Source: Curvibacter sp. (lineage in GTDB: Bacteria; Pseudomonadota; Gammaproteobacteria; Burkholderiales; Burkholderiaceae_C). From it: a DNA stretch of 37,288 nt. The translations under genes and the position numbers were made by a program. Positions 16,285 through 25,061 of the stretch are shown in pieces. Location: positions 1-37,288 of the forward strand of contig JAFAMV010000043.1 in assembly GCA_019233055.1 (NCBI GenBank), in the 5' to 3' direction. The notes below the pieces were generated by a model, which had not been told where the DNA came from, did no database searches, and saw only the letters and a program-made list of their open reading frames with translations. Every line of letters starts with the position of its first letter. Within the stretch, counting starts at the first letter, position 1.

Positions 16285-16509
16285 TTGAGTATTTCGATAA
16301 TTTCTGAGCCTGGCTTCTTTCCATTTGTCGGCCGCCTGACTACACTGCAAAAAAAAGTGCAGGGGGTGGTCGAGCGTCAGGACAGCAGGCTGTCGGCGCC
16401 GTGATCGGGTTCGGCCCCAGGCCGTGCCTGTTCCGGTCGCGCCGTGCTGTTTCGGGCCTTGCGAGCTCCCGCGTCCATTCTTGGATGGTTCACCCCGGGA
16501 GCGTTCAGC
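16285..16509. other. Intergenic region before the sulfation operon
   Basis: No gene is seen in these 225 bp. The left half is notably A/T-rich. It holds one promoter candidate (16318-16346) and, right at the expected transcription start, a CTGCA - 8 nt, mostly A - TGCAG inverted repeat (16345-16362). If that promoter is used, the APS kinase message has a leader of about 155 nt, long enough for regulation; no riboswitch was recognised. Confidence 0.4.
16318..16346 (+). promoter_or_regulatory. Candidate promoter of the sulfation operon
   Basis: TTTCCA (-35, 4 of 6) and TACACT (-10, 4 of 6) with a 17-bp spacer, upstream of the APS kinase gene. Matches are moderate. Confidence 0.35.
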
Positions 16510-17169
16510 ATGTACCAGTCCTGTCACGACCTAGGCATGTCGGCACCGATGCCGGTGCCGGTGCCCGCAAGCCGCCATCTGGCCCGACATGAGGGCCAGG
16601 TCACCTCTGAGCAGCGCCAGCAGCGCCTGCGCCAACGGCCCGCCACGGTCTGGTTGACCGGTCTCAGCGGTGCCGGGAAATCCACCCTGGCCTATGAACT
16701 GGAGCACCGTCTGCATGGCCTGGGCCTGTCCAGTTTCGTGCTCGATGGCGACAACCTGCGGCATCACCTGAACCGCGACCTGGGTTTCTCGGGGGCAGAG
16801 CGGCGCGAGAACATCCGTCGCGTCGCGGAGGTGGCGGCGCTCATGAACCAGGCGGGGCTGGTGGTCTTCACCGCCCTGATCTCGCCGCAGCGGGCCGACC
16901 GAGAGATGGCGCGGGCCATCATCGGCGAGCCTCACTTCATCGAGGTGCATGTCAGCACGGGGCTCGACGTCTGCGAGCAGCGCGACCCCAAGGGGCTCTA
17001 CGAAAAGGCCCGGGCCGGGCTGATCCCGCAGTTCACGGGTGTCTCGGCGCCTTACGAGGCACCCTCGGCCCCTGATTTCCGCATCGACACCGCGCAGCAC
17101 AGTCTGGCGGATGCCGCCACCCTGATGTTGGATGGCCTGCGCCAGCGCGGCCTGCTCGGCATCTGGTAG
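16510..17169 (+). CDS. cysC: Adenylylsulfate (APS) kinase
   Basis: Cytoplasmic kinase of 219 residues that phosphorylates APS to PAPS, the universal sulfate donor. Walker A GLSGAGKST (51-59), the DGDNLRHHLNRDLGFS segment (79-94) and RRENIRRVAEVAALM are diagnostic. The first 40 residues are an unconserved extension. GGGAG stands 8 nt before the chosen ATG; an internal ATG at 16537 is possible. No sulfate adenylyltransferase is encoded nearby, so APS must come from elsewhere. The gene is 8 bp ahead of a DHH phosphoesterase and in one operon with a sulfotransferase, which suggests PAPS for sulfation rather than for sulfate assimilation. Confidence 0.94.
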   Translation: MYQSCHDLGMSAPMPVPVPASRHLARHEGQVTSEQRQQRLRQRPATVWLTGLSGAGKSTLAYELEHRLHGLGLSSFVLDGDNLRHHLNRDLGFSGAERRENIRRVAEVAALMNQAGLVVFTALISPQRADREMARAIIGEPHFIEVHVSTGLDVCEQRDPKGLYEKARAGLIPQFTGVSAPYEAPSAPDFRIDTAQHSLADAATLMLDGLRQRGLLGIW

Positions 17170-17177
17170 GTGCCGTC

Positions 17178-18149
17178 ATGGCCCCATCCGCCGATCTCTT
17201 CAATGGCGATGCCGACGGCCTGTGTGCCCTGCACCAGTTGCGCATGGCCGAGCCCAGGACGGCCGAGTTGATCACGGGGACCAAGCGGGACATCGAACTG
17301 TTCCGCTATCTCAAGCCGGATGTGGCCTGGGACGTGACCGTGCTCGACGTGTCCCTGGACCGCAATCGCGACGGGGTGCTGCGATTGCTGCAGGCCGGAG
17401 GCCGGGTGCACTATTTCGATCACCACGCGGCCTCCCGGCCGTTGCGCCACCCGCGCTTCGAGGCCTGCATCGACCAGGCGGCGGACGTCTGCACCAGCAT
17501 CCTGGTGGACCGGTACCTGGCGGGTCGGTACCGCCCCTGGGCCTGCGTGGCGGCCTTTGGCGACAACCTGGCCGCAGTCGGCCATGAACTGGCCGAGGCA
17601 CTGGGCTACACGCCGGGGGAGGCTGAAATCCTGCGCGAGCTCGGCGAACTGCTCAACTACAACGCCTATGGCGAGACGGTGGACGATCTGCATCTGCACC
17701 CTGCCGATCTCTACCGCCAACTGCATCCCTATGTCGATCCTCTGGTCTTTGCCAGGGTGTCGGACGCGGTCGAATGCCTGCGCGATGGGTTTGCCGAGGA
17801 CCGTGCCTGCCTGAAGGGCCTGGCGCCCGAGTGGCAGATCCCGGCCCTGGCCATCTACAGGCTGCCTGCACGGGCCTGGGCGCGCCGCCTGAGCGGGCAT
17901 CTGGCCAATGAGCTGAGCCGGCGCCACGACAGTCAGTCGCTGGCGGTGTTGACCCCTCGCAGCGGCGGCGGCTACCAGGTCAGCGTGCGCATGGCGCCCT
18001 GCTGCTCTGCCCGGGCCGACGTGTTCTGCCGTGAGTTTGCTGGTGGAGGCGGTCGGCATCGGGCCGGCGGCATCGACGCCCTGGCCGAGGCCGAGGTTCC
18101 CGCCTTCATCAGCCTGTTTTCCAACTACCTGAAGAAGCAGCCCTCATGA
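17178..18149 (+). CDS. DHH/DHHA1-family phosphoesterase, possible PAP phosphatase
   Basis: Cytoplasmic protein of 323 residues. DHH-family metal motifs are in order: GDADG (D11, D13), D57 (VLDVSLD), DHH (81-83) and FGDN (near 130); the C-terminal DHHA1 nucleotide motif is GGGGRHRAGG. The first motif has Asn9 where many relatives have His. DHH proteins include RecJ, c-di-AMP phosphodiesterases and NrnA, which splits nanoRNA and dephosphorylates PAP. Between an APS kinase and a sulfotransferase, removal of the inhibitory PAP left after sulfation is the most sensible role. This is inference from context; the sequence alone does not separate the subfamilies. Its TGA overlaps the next ATG by 4 nt. 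Confidence 0.88.
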   Translation: MAPSADLFNGDADGLCALHQLRMAEPRTAELITGTKRDIELFRYLKPDVAWDVTVLDVSLDRNRDGVLRLLQAGGRVHYFDHHAASRPLRHPRFEACIDQAADVCTSILVDRYLAGRYRPWACVAAFGDNLAAVGHELAEALGYTPGEAEILRELGELLNYNAYGETVDDLHLHPADLYRQLHPYVDPLVFARVSDAVECLRDGFAEDRACLKGLAPEWQIPALAIYRLPARAWARRLSGHLANELSRRHDSQSLAVLTPRSGGGYQVSVRMAPCCSARADVFCREFAGGGGRHRAGGIDALAEAEVPAFISLFSNYLKKQPS

Positions 18150-19231
18150 AGCCTCTTGCTCCCCCACCCTCGTCTTCCCGGCCCCGGCCCCTGCTGATGG
18201 TGCCGCTGCGGCGTTGTGGCAGCCACGCCTTGCGCTTGCGGCTGAACTTCAACCGTGACTTCTATTCACCCTATCCCTTGCACATCGTCGATTTCATGCC
18301 GCTGCTGCCGCTCTACGGCGATTTGTCGGAGGACAGGCGCTATTTCCAACTGGTGGTCGATGTGGTGGGCCTGCAGGCGGCCAGCATGGTCAAGTGGCCT
18401 GACATGGTGTTCGATCCGGTGGAGGTCTTCGAATCGATCCGGACGCAGCCGCGCAGCGTCCACCGGGTGGTGTGGGAGCTGCTGCTGCGCGCCGGGGAAA
18501 AGCACCAGGCCCGGGTGGTGATGGACAAGTCGCTGGACAGCGTGCATTACGCCGAAGAGCTCATGGCCCTGTTTCCCGACTTTCTTTTCCTCAATGTGGT
18601 GCGTGATCCCCGGGCCCAGGTGGCGTCGATGAACCGCGCCATCATCCATGACTTCGACAGCACCCTCAACGCCATGACCTGGCAGGCCGCCCACGCCGCC
18701 ACCAGGTCGCTGATCGAACGGCATCCCACGCGGGTGCTGACCATCCGCTTCGAGGACTTCATCACCGATCAGGAGCAGGTGCTGCGCCGGATCTGCGACT
18801 TCATCGGCATCGACTTCCTGCCGCAGATGCTCGATGTCAGCGGCTCTGCGGAAGCGCAGCAGATCTCGGGAATGTCCGATCTTTGGGCCTCCAATCGCTT
18901 TGCGCCGATCGCGGCGAACCGCGACAAGTTCAAGAGCCAGCTCAGGGCCGAGGAGATCGAGGCCATCGAAACCCTGACCCAGGACCACATGCGCCACTAC
19001 GGCTATGAATTCATGACCCCTGCGGCCGCCCGCCTGCCGGAGCCCGCCGCGCTGGCCCAGCTGGCCACCCGGTCGGCCCAGGCACGAGCCCAGGCCTGGA
19101 CGCATCTCGAGCAGGAGCGTTTCATGGACTACAGCACACGCCGCTTCCGGGCGGACTATCTGGCGCGGCTTCAGTCGCTGCGCGAGGCGCCGGCGCGGCG
19201 GGCCGCCTCAACAGCCGCTGAGGTGCTGTGA
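18146..19231 (+). CDS. PAPS-dependent sulfotransferase
   Basis: Protein of 361 residues with the sulfotransferase fold. The 5'-phosphosulfate loop is an unusual VPLRRCGSHALRLRL (19-33) in place of the common PxRSGTxxL form. The 3'-phosphate motif is clear: FLNVVRDPRAQVASMNRA with R153 and S161. FEDF and the FIGIDFLPQM segment are also typical. There is no signal peptide or membrane segment, so it acts in the cytoplasm on a small molecule, a lipid-linked sugar or a peptide; the acceptor cannot be told. The ATG overlaps the DHH stop codon (ATGA), so the two are translationally coupled. The last 60 residues are charged and Ala/Arg-rich. Confidence 0.88.
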   Translation: MKPLAPPPSSSRPRPLLMVPLRRCGSHALRLRLNFNRDFYSPYPLHIVDFMPLLPLYGDLSEDRRYFQLVVDVVGLQAASMVKWPDMVFDPVEVFESIRTQPRSVHRVVWELLLRAGEKHQARVVMDKSLDSVHYAEELMALFPDFLFLNVVRDPRAQVASMNRAIIHDFDSTLNAMTWQAAHAATRSLIERHPTRVLTIRFEDFITDQEQVLRRICDFIGIDFLPQMLDVSGSAEAQQISGMSDLWASNRFAPIAANRDKFKSQLRAEEIEAIETLTQDHMRHYGYEFMTPAAARLPEPAALAQLATRSAQARAQAWTHLEQERFMDYSTRRFRADYLARLQSLREAPARRAASTAAEVL

Positions 19232-19316
19232 GGCAAGCCGGCCACCAGGCCGCGCCGGCCGCACGAAGAGGCTGACCGGTACACGAGAACGTGCGAAAAG
19301 CACAGGGGAGAATCAA

Positions 19317-20969
19317 ATGAAGATCGCGGATTTCAAATTGGGTGTGCGCCTGGGCCTGGCTTTCGGCCTGATGCTGCTGTTGTCCCTGCTCATCGCCTCG
19401 CTGGGCATGTGGCGCATCAGCAGCCTGAAGGCCAACAGCGAGGAACTGGCCACCACTGAAATCGAACGCCAGGCCCTGGTGCAGGAATGGTTCACCGACA
19501 TCGAGATGAACTGGCTGCGCACCGAAGCCCTGTTCAAGGCCAACAGCGGCAACTATGTGCAGCAGTTGCGCCAGCAGATGGCTGCGGTGGTGGAGCTCCA
19601 GTCCCGCCGCATGGAGCTGGTGAAAGACCATCTGCGCACAGCCGAGGAAAAGCGGCTGTATGCGGCGGCGATCGAGGCGCGCGACCGCTTCCGGCTCCAG
19701 CGGCAGGCGCTGGACAAGGGGCTGCAGGCCGGCGAGGACGTGTCGGGCAAGACCGACACCGAGCTGCAGCCGGTCTTCAAGGCCTATGAGGACGCGCTGA
19801 CCCGCCTCAAGGAGAATCTGGGCACCACGCTGGCCACCGAGCAGACCTCGAATCTCGAGCAGGCCAACGCCAGCCTCTACTGGTTGGCGCTGGGGGCGCT
19901 GGCGTCGGCCGTGGCGGGCTTTTTGCTGGCCTGGCGCACCACGCGCACGATCACGCGGCCGGTCGGCCAGGCGGTCGACGCGGCCAGGGCGATTGCCGGG
20001 GGCGATCTGGCGATCCGCATTCCGGGTGGCTCGGCCGATGAGACCGGCCAACTGCTGAACGCCTTGCATGACATGCAGTTGCGCCTGGCCGGCATCGTCG
20101 CTGAAGTGCGCTCCGGTGCCGAGGGGGTGGCCAGCACCACGGCCGAGATCGCCCAGGGCAACCACGATCTGTCGGCACGCACCGAGCACCAGGCCTCGGC
20201 CTTGCAGCAGACGGCGGCCTCGATGGAGCAGCTCGGCTCGACGGTGCAGCAGAATGCCGAGAACGCCAGGACCGCCAACCAGCTGGCCCTGAGTGCCTCC
20301 ACCGTCGCGACCCAGGGGGGCGAGGTGGTGGCCGAGGTGGTGCAGACCATGCGCGGCATCAACGAAAGCTCGCGCCGCATCGCCGACATCATCAGCGTCA
20401 TCGATGGCATCGCCTTCCAGACCAACATCCTGGCCTTGAATGCCGCCGTCGAAGCCGCACGGGCCGGCGAGCAGGGGCGGGGCTTCTCGGTGGTGGCCGG
20501 TGAGGTGCGCAGCCTGGCCCAACGCAGTGCCGAGGCTGCCAAGGAGATCAAGTCCCTGATCGGCACCAGTGTCGAGCGGGTGGAGCAGGGGACCGCCCTG
20601 GTGGACCGGGCCGGCCTCACCATGACCGAGGTCGTGGGCTCGATCCGCCGCGTCACCGACCTGATGGGCGAGATCAGCGCGGCCAGCGCCGAACAGAGCT
20701 CCGGCGTCAGCCAGGTCGGGGAGGCGGTGATGCAGATGGATCAGACCACACAGCAAAATGCCGCCCTGGTCGAGCAGTCGGCAGCGGCGGCCAGCAGCCT
20801 GCGCACCCAGGCCGAGCAACTGGTGCAGGTGGTGGCGGTGTTCAAGCTCGGCGCAGCAGGCCAGGCGGGCGGGGCCGACGTCGCAGGCCGGGCGGCACCG
20901 GTGGCGCCGGTGCCGCCTTCACGCCGGATGCTGCACGTCGTGCCTGGTCCGATGGTGCGGCAGGCCTGA
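19317..20969 (+). CDS. Methyl-accepting chemotaxis protein
   Basis: Chemoreceptor of 550 residues. TM1 is about 10-32, a periplasmic helical-bundle ligand domain about 33-190, TM2 about 191-212, then a HAMP domain (RTTRTITRPVGQAVDAARAI). The signalling domain carries the conserved hairpin tip IDGIAFQTNILALNAAVEAARAGEQGRGF. There is no NWETF-like CheR tether at the C-terminus. GGGGAG stands 6 nt before ATG. It starts 85 bp after the sulfotransferase gene, probably a separate unit, and faces the polygalacturonase gene tail to tail. Ligand unknown; pectin-derived sugars are possible from the surroundings. Confidence 0.93.
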   Translation: MKIADFKLGVRLGLAFGLMLLLSLLIASLGMWRISSLKANSEELATTEIERQALVQEWFTDIEMNWLRTEALFKANSGNYVQQLRQQMAAVVELQSRRMELVKDHLRTAEEKRLYAAAIEARDRFRLQRQALDKGLQAGEDVSGKTDTELQPVFKAYEDALTRLKENLGTTLATEQTSNLEQANASLYWLALGALASAVAGFLLAWRTTRTITRPVGQAVDAARAIAGGDLAIRIPGGSADETGQLLNALHDMQLRLAGIVAEVRSGAEGVASTTAEIAQGNHDLSARTEHQASALQQTAASMEQLGSTVQQNAENARTANQLALSASTVATQGGEVVAEVVQTMRGINESSRRIADIISVIDGIAFQTNILALNAAVEAARAGEQGRGFSVVAGEVRSLAQRSAEAAKEIKSLIGTSVERVEQGTALVDRAGLTMTEVVGSIRRVTDLMGEISAASAEQSSGVSQVGEAVMQMDQTTQQNAALVEQSAAAASSLRTQAEQLVQVVAVFKLGAAGQAGGADVAGRAAPVAPVPPSRRMLHVVPGPMVRQA

Positions 20970-20974
20970 CGGTT

Positions 20975-20992
20975 GCGGCCCCGGTCGGCCGC
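20975..20992. terminator. Hairpin between convergent genes
   Basis: Perfect GCGGCC / GGCCGC stem with a 6-nt loop, filling the 24-bp gap between the chemoreceptor and polygalacturonase stop codons. It can form on either strand. There is no T-run, so it is at best part of a Rho-dependent or weak bidirectional terminator. Confidence 0.4.
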
Positions 20993-20993
20993 G

Positions 20994-23162
20994 TCAGCGC
21001 GCGTCGTTCAGCGTGCTGTTCAGGCTGGTGCTGCCGATGGTGACGTTGTTCAGCACCAGGTTGCTGACGTTCCACAGGTAGATCGCCGAGGGCGTGGTGC
21101 CCGGGGTGGCGGCGCTCGCCGGGGTCACCGGGGTGCCGAAGTTGCAGTTGCTGATCGTCACATTGCTGATCGGGCTGGCGGTGGGCGGGGTGGCCGCCGG
21201 GCCGTTGTAGTCGGTCTTCACCGGGCCCTGCATGACCAGGGCCTGGAAGCACGAGGCCGGGTAGCTGGCCGAGGCGTTGTAGCCCGAGGTGCCCGCCGGG
21301 GGCGAGACATTGCCCACCGTGACGTTCTGGATCTGGATGTTGTTGACCACCGGGGGGCGGGTGCGCACCGCATCGCTGCCCGGCGAGTAGTCGCAATCGA
21401 AGGTGATCACGCCGCCTTGCGACGTGGAGGGGTTGCCGCTGCTGCTGCCCGCGACGCCCAGGGTCTGCGAACTCTGCATGGGTGAGCCGCTGAGGCCGGT
21501 GGAGTCCGACTTGCCCACGGTCATGATGCCGTTGGGCAGGCTGACGCCGTTCACATAGACGTTCTGGATGAAGCCGCCCCGGTTCATGTTGGTCTTGAAG
21601 CGCAGGCCGATGTTGAGCGGGTTGATGTTCCAGTACTGGTTGCTCATGGTCAGGTTGCGCGCATAGACGTTCTGCACGCCGGCCATCATCTCGCTGCCGA
21701 TGGTGATGCCGCCATGGCCCGAGTTCATGGTGCAGTTCTGGATCAGGACGTTGTTGCAGGGGCCGTATTGGGTGTCGCCGTCCTTACCCGATTTGATGGC
21801 GATGCAGTCGTCGCCGGTGTTGAAGGTGACGGTGTCGATCAGCACATTGCTGCAGGCGTCCGGGTCGAAGCCATCGTTGTTGGGGCCCAGGCTGTTGGTG
21901 TAGACCCCGTTGATCACCACATTGCTGCAGTTGACCGGGTTGTGTTGCCAGAACGGGGTCTGCTGGGTGGTGTAGTTCTGCATCAGCACGTTCTTGCAGC
22001 CGATGAACTGCACCAGGGGCGGGGGCAGGTAGTGGCCGACGCCGAAGACCCGGTCGGTCGGCGGCACCCCGGCCTCGGCCAGGGCCGGCAGGTATTTGGA
22101 ATCGGTGGTCCAGCCCGGCGACGAGGCCGAGGCGGCGGCATTCGTGCCCAGCAGGGTGTAGAGCCAGTTGAGCGCGCCGGCGGTGTAGATGTTGGGGGCT
22201 TCGACGGCATCCAGGCTGGCCAGGTCCTTGTTGGCGCCGTTGTAGGACGACTGGGTGCCCGCGGTGGCGCTGGTGCTGACGCAGCCCCAGGCATTGGACG
22301 TGCCCTTCATGGTCCACCAGCAGAAGGTGGTGCTGCCCAGGCTGGTGGGCGCGGCCGGATTCTGCGCATTGCTGCTGGCATAGGGGATCATGGCCTGGCC
22401 GTTGAGCACCGAGGTCTGGTCGGTGCCGGTCAGCGCGATGTTGGTCTGGTTGTAGGCATTGATCGGCGAGCCGTAGTTCAGGCAGTCGTTGCCCTGCCAG
22501 CGCGAGTAGTAGAGATTGCCGTTGCTGCCGCAGTTGTAGGGGCCGTCCTTGGCGTAGTCGGCCGGGTTCGGGCTGAAGTAGAGGGTGCAGCCGGCGGCCA
22601 GGTGGAAGTTGACGTTGCTCAGCAGCGTGATCGGGCCGCCGCAATACCAGTTGCCGGCGGGCACCAGCACCTGGCCCCCGCCTGCCGCGTTGCAGGCCCG
22701 GATCGCCGCCTGAAAAGCGGCACGGGAGTCGAAGGCGCCAGGGATGCTCATGTTGGCGTAGGTGTTCGATCCCGGCGTGCCCTGGGCCAGTGTGCCGGTG
22801 GTGAAGCCGTACTGCGAGGCCGTGACCTGGCTGGCACCCGACACCGCGGGGTCCACATAGGGGTTGAGTCCGCTGGCATAGGCCACCGGCGTGATCGGCT
22901 GGGCGCCATAGGCAGTGACGTTGAAGACGGCCGCCGGGAACATGGCCTGCGTGATGCCCGCCAGGCTGGCGGCGATCTGGTCGGCCGCCTGGCCGGTGCC
23001 CCAGATGGGGTCGACCAGGGGGATGCCGCCTCCGCCGCCGCCACAGGCCGCCAAGGGCAGGCCGAGGCCGCCGGCGCCGGCCAGGGCGGCACTGCGCAGC
23101 AGCAGATCCCGCCGGCGCAGGGCGGGGCCGGCCGACAGGGTTGGGGTTGTGGGCTTTTCCAT
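20994..23162 (-). CDS. Secreted GH28 polygalacturonase-like lipoprotein
   Basis: Large (722 residues) glycoside hydrolase family 28 protein that should cut polygalacturonate. The four GH28 active-site motifs are present in order: NNDGFDPDA (for NTDGxD), TGDDCIAIKSG, GHGGITIGSEM and RFKTN (for RIK). Many N-x-x-I/V-x-N rungs show the beta-helix. The N-terminus has a twin-arginine signal (RRRDLLLRSAALAG, 16-29) ending in a lipobox LAAC with Cys40, then six Gly, so Tat export and lipid anchoring are predicted. The ATG at 23162 lies 6 nt after AAGGAG. It is far longer than typical bacterial GH28 (about 400-500). It follows a chemoreceptor gene by 49 bp on the same strand. Confidence 0.93.
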   Translation of the reverse strand: MEKPTTPTLSAGPALRRRDLLLRSAALAGAGGLGLPLAACGGGGGGIPLVDPIWGTGQAADQIAASLAGITQAMFPAAVFNVTAYGAQPITPVAYASGLNPYVDPAVSGASQVTASQYGFTTGTLAQGTPGSNTYANMSIPGAFDSRAAFQAAIRACNAAGGGQVLVPAGNWYCGGPITLLSNVNFHLAAGCTLYFSPNPADYAKDGPYNCGSNGNLYYSRWQGNDCLNYGSPINAYNQTNIALTGTDQTSVLNGQAMIPYASSNAQNPAAPTSLGSTTFCWWTMKGTSNAWGCVSTSATAGTQSSYNGANKDLASLDAVEAPNIYTAGALNWLYTLLGTNAAASASSPGWTTDSKYLPALAEAGVPPTDRVFGVGHYLPPPLVQFIGCKNVLMQNYTTQQTPFWQHNPVNCSNVVINGVYTNSLGPNNDGFDPDACSNVLIDTVTFNTGDDCIAIKSGKDGDTQYGPCNNVLIQNCTMNSGHGGITIGSEMMAGVQNVYARNLTMSNQYWNINPLNIGLRFKTNMNRGGFIQNVYVNGVSLPNGIMTVGKSDSTGLSGSPMQSSQTLGVAGSSSGNPSTSQGGVITFDCDYSPGSDAVRTRPPVVNNIQIQNVTVGNVSPPAGTSGYNASASYPASCFQALVMQGPVKTDYNGPAATPPTASPISNVTISNCNFGTPVTPASAATPGTTPSAIYLWNVSNLVLNNVTIGSTSLNSTLNDAR

Positions 23163-23211
23163 CGTCATCTCCTTCGTTGTGAAAATCATCCGGGTCGGCA
23201 TGGGGCGCCGA

Positions 23212-24879
23212 TCAGGCCCGATGCGGGCGCGAAGCCAGGCGGGGGGCGGGCGGGGCGGGTATCCGGCGCGGCGGCTCCGGTGGGTTGCCGCCCTCGGCCA
23301 TCCCCGGTTCAAGCTTGAAGCTCGCCACCAGCGCTGACAGCCGGGCGGCCTGTTCGTGCAGCGCCTCGGTGCTGGCTGCGGCCTGCTCCGACATGGCGGC
23401 GTTCTGTTGCGCGCCCATCTCCAGTTCGCTGCTGGCCTGGGCGGCGTCCTCGATGTGCGTGAGTTGGGCCTGGGCCTGTTGGGCGATGCCGCTGATGAAC
23501 TGGCTGACCTGTTCGACCGATTGCCGCAATCCCTGGGTCGAGGTCACGGTCTGCTGGACTTCCAATGAGCCGGCCAGCACCTTCTGCAGGGAATGCTGGA
23601 TCAGCTCCTTGATCTCGCGTGCGGCGGCGGCACTGCGCTGGGCCAGCGTGCGGACCTCGGCGGCCACCACGGCGAAGCCGCGGCCCTGTTCGCCGGCCCG
23701 GGCCGCCTCGACGGCGGCATTCAAGGCCAGGATGTTGGTCTGGAAGGCGATGCCGTCGATGAGGCCGATGATGTCGGAGATGCGCTTGGACGATTGCTCG
23801 ATGCCCTGCATGGCGTCGGCCGCATGGCGCACCCGGGACTCGCTGTCGCGCGCCGTCTGTTGGACCTGCCTGGCCATGTCGTCGGCCTGTCGGGCCGTGG
23901 CGCTGGTGTGGCGCACCGAGTCGGACAGGGCCTGCAGGCTGGCGCCGCTGCGCTGCAAGGTGGCGGCCGTGGATTCGGTGCGGCTGCTCAGATGGCGGCT
24001 GGCGCTGCTGATCTCGCTGCTGGCCTGGTGGATCGAGTCGGTGGACTGGCGCACCCCGCCGGCCAGCACCTGGAGCCGCCGGCGCATGTCTTCGAGTGAT
24101 TCCAGCAGCATTCCGAATTCGTCGCCGCGCCGGGTCTGCCAGGGCGTCGACAGATCATGCTCGGCCATGCGAAGGGCGGCCTGCCGGGCCTGTTCAAGGC
24201 CGCCGGCCACATCACGGGTCATGCGCCAGGCCATGGCGGTGGCCAGCACCAGGGCCAGCAAGGCGCCTCCGGCCAGCATCCACTGTGCCGTGCGGGACGC
24301 CTGTTGCGCCTCGGCGGCCTGGCTGCCGACCAGTTGATCGTCCCAATCGCTGAGCCGGCGCAGGTGGGCGCCCCAGTCGTCCAGTCGGGTGATCCACAGG
24401 GCGTTGTCGGTGGCAAAACCCAGGCGCACCATCATCGCCACCGCAGCCGGCCCGCTGTCGCCGGCCTCTTTCTGGGCCTGGGTCAGCAGGCTCATGACCT
24501 GGGCGCGCAGCGACTCGGCCTGGCCGATCAGCGCCTGCGCCTGCGGGGCCTCCAGCCGGGCCGAGGCCGCCTGGGCGGCGCCGAGGTATTGCGCATCGGT
24601 CTGGCGGATCCGGGCCAGCCGCGCCTCAAGCTCCTGGGCCGGGGCCGTCTGCAGGCCCCGCAGCAGGCTGCTGCAGAGGCTGGCGGCGCGCTCCATGTCG
24701 CGGATGGCCTGGCTGCGGCGGGCACCTTCGCCTGCCACCTGGCCCAGGGTCTGCCCCAGGCTGTGGATGCGCATCTCGGCCAGCGCGGTCAGTCCGGCCA
24801 GGATCAGCAGGATCAGGGCAAAGCCGGCCCACATGCGGTGACTGATCCGCTGGAGCTGAAGTCGCAGATGGACGGACAT
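23212..24879 (-). CDS. Methyl-accepting chemotaxis protein
   Basis: Chemoreceptor of 555 residues: TM1 about 15-35, periplasmic helical domain about 36-195, TM2 about 196-218, HAMP, then a signalling domain with the conserved tip IDGIAFQTNILALNAAVEAARAGEQGRGF. The C-terminus is Pro/Arg-rich, without a CheR-docking pentapeptide. GGGAGA precedes ATG by 9 nt. The sensor part shows little similarity by eye to the other receptor in this window, although their tips are nearly identical. It is directly upstream of the polygalacturonase gene and probably co-transcribed with it, which suggests a receptor for pectin breakdown products. Confidence 0.93.
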   Translation of the reverse strand: MSVHLRLQLQRISHRMWAGFALILLILAGLTALAEMRIHSLGQTLGQVAGEGARRSQAIRDMERAASLCSSLLRGLQTAPAQELEARLARIRQTDAQYLGAAQAASARLEAPQAQALIGQAESLRAQVMSLLTQAQKEAGDSGPAAVAMMVRLGFATDNALWITRLDDWGAHLRRLSDWDDQLVGSQAAEAQQASRTAQWMLAGGALLALVLATAMAWRMTRDVAGGLEQARQAALRMAEHDLSTPWQTRRGDEFGMLLESLEDMRRRLQVLAGGVRQSTDSIHQASSEISSASRHLSSRTESTAATLQRSGASLQALSDSVRHTSATARQADDMARQVQQTARDSESRVRHAADAMQGIEQSSKRISDIIGLIDGIAFQTNILALNAAVEAARAGEQGRGFAVVAAEVRTLAQRSAAAAREIKELIQHSLQKVLAGSLEVQQTVTSTQGLRQSVEQVSQFISGIAQQAQAQLTHIEDAAQASSELEMGAQQNAAMSEQAAASTEALHEQAARLSALVASFKLEPGMAEGGNPPEPPRRIPAPPAPRLASRPHRA

Positions 24880-24964
24880 CGATGGCTCTCCCGGCTGGCT
24901 GTGCCTGATGGATCCGGGGCCGCCGACGGCAGGTGTGCTGCGGCGTCCCCTGGGGGGTGTTCTT

Positions 24965-24994
24965 GAAAAGAGGCCTCGCTTGCGGGGCGAGGCC
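24965..24994 (-). terminator. Rho-independent terminator of the porin gene
   Basis: On the minus strand a perfect 8-bp stem (GGCCTCGC / GCGAGGCC) with a 7-nt loop is followed by TCTTTTC. It lies 67 nt after the porin stop codon. This is the clearest intrinsic terminator in the window. Confidence 0.82.
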
Positions 24995-25061
24995 CAAACC
25001 TTGGAAAAAACAGGGGGTCGGATCCCAGGCCTGCGCGTGAGGCCCGGGACCGTCGTCGACG

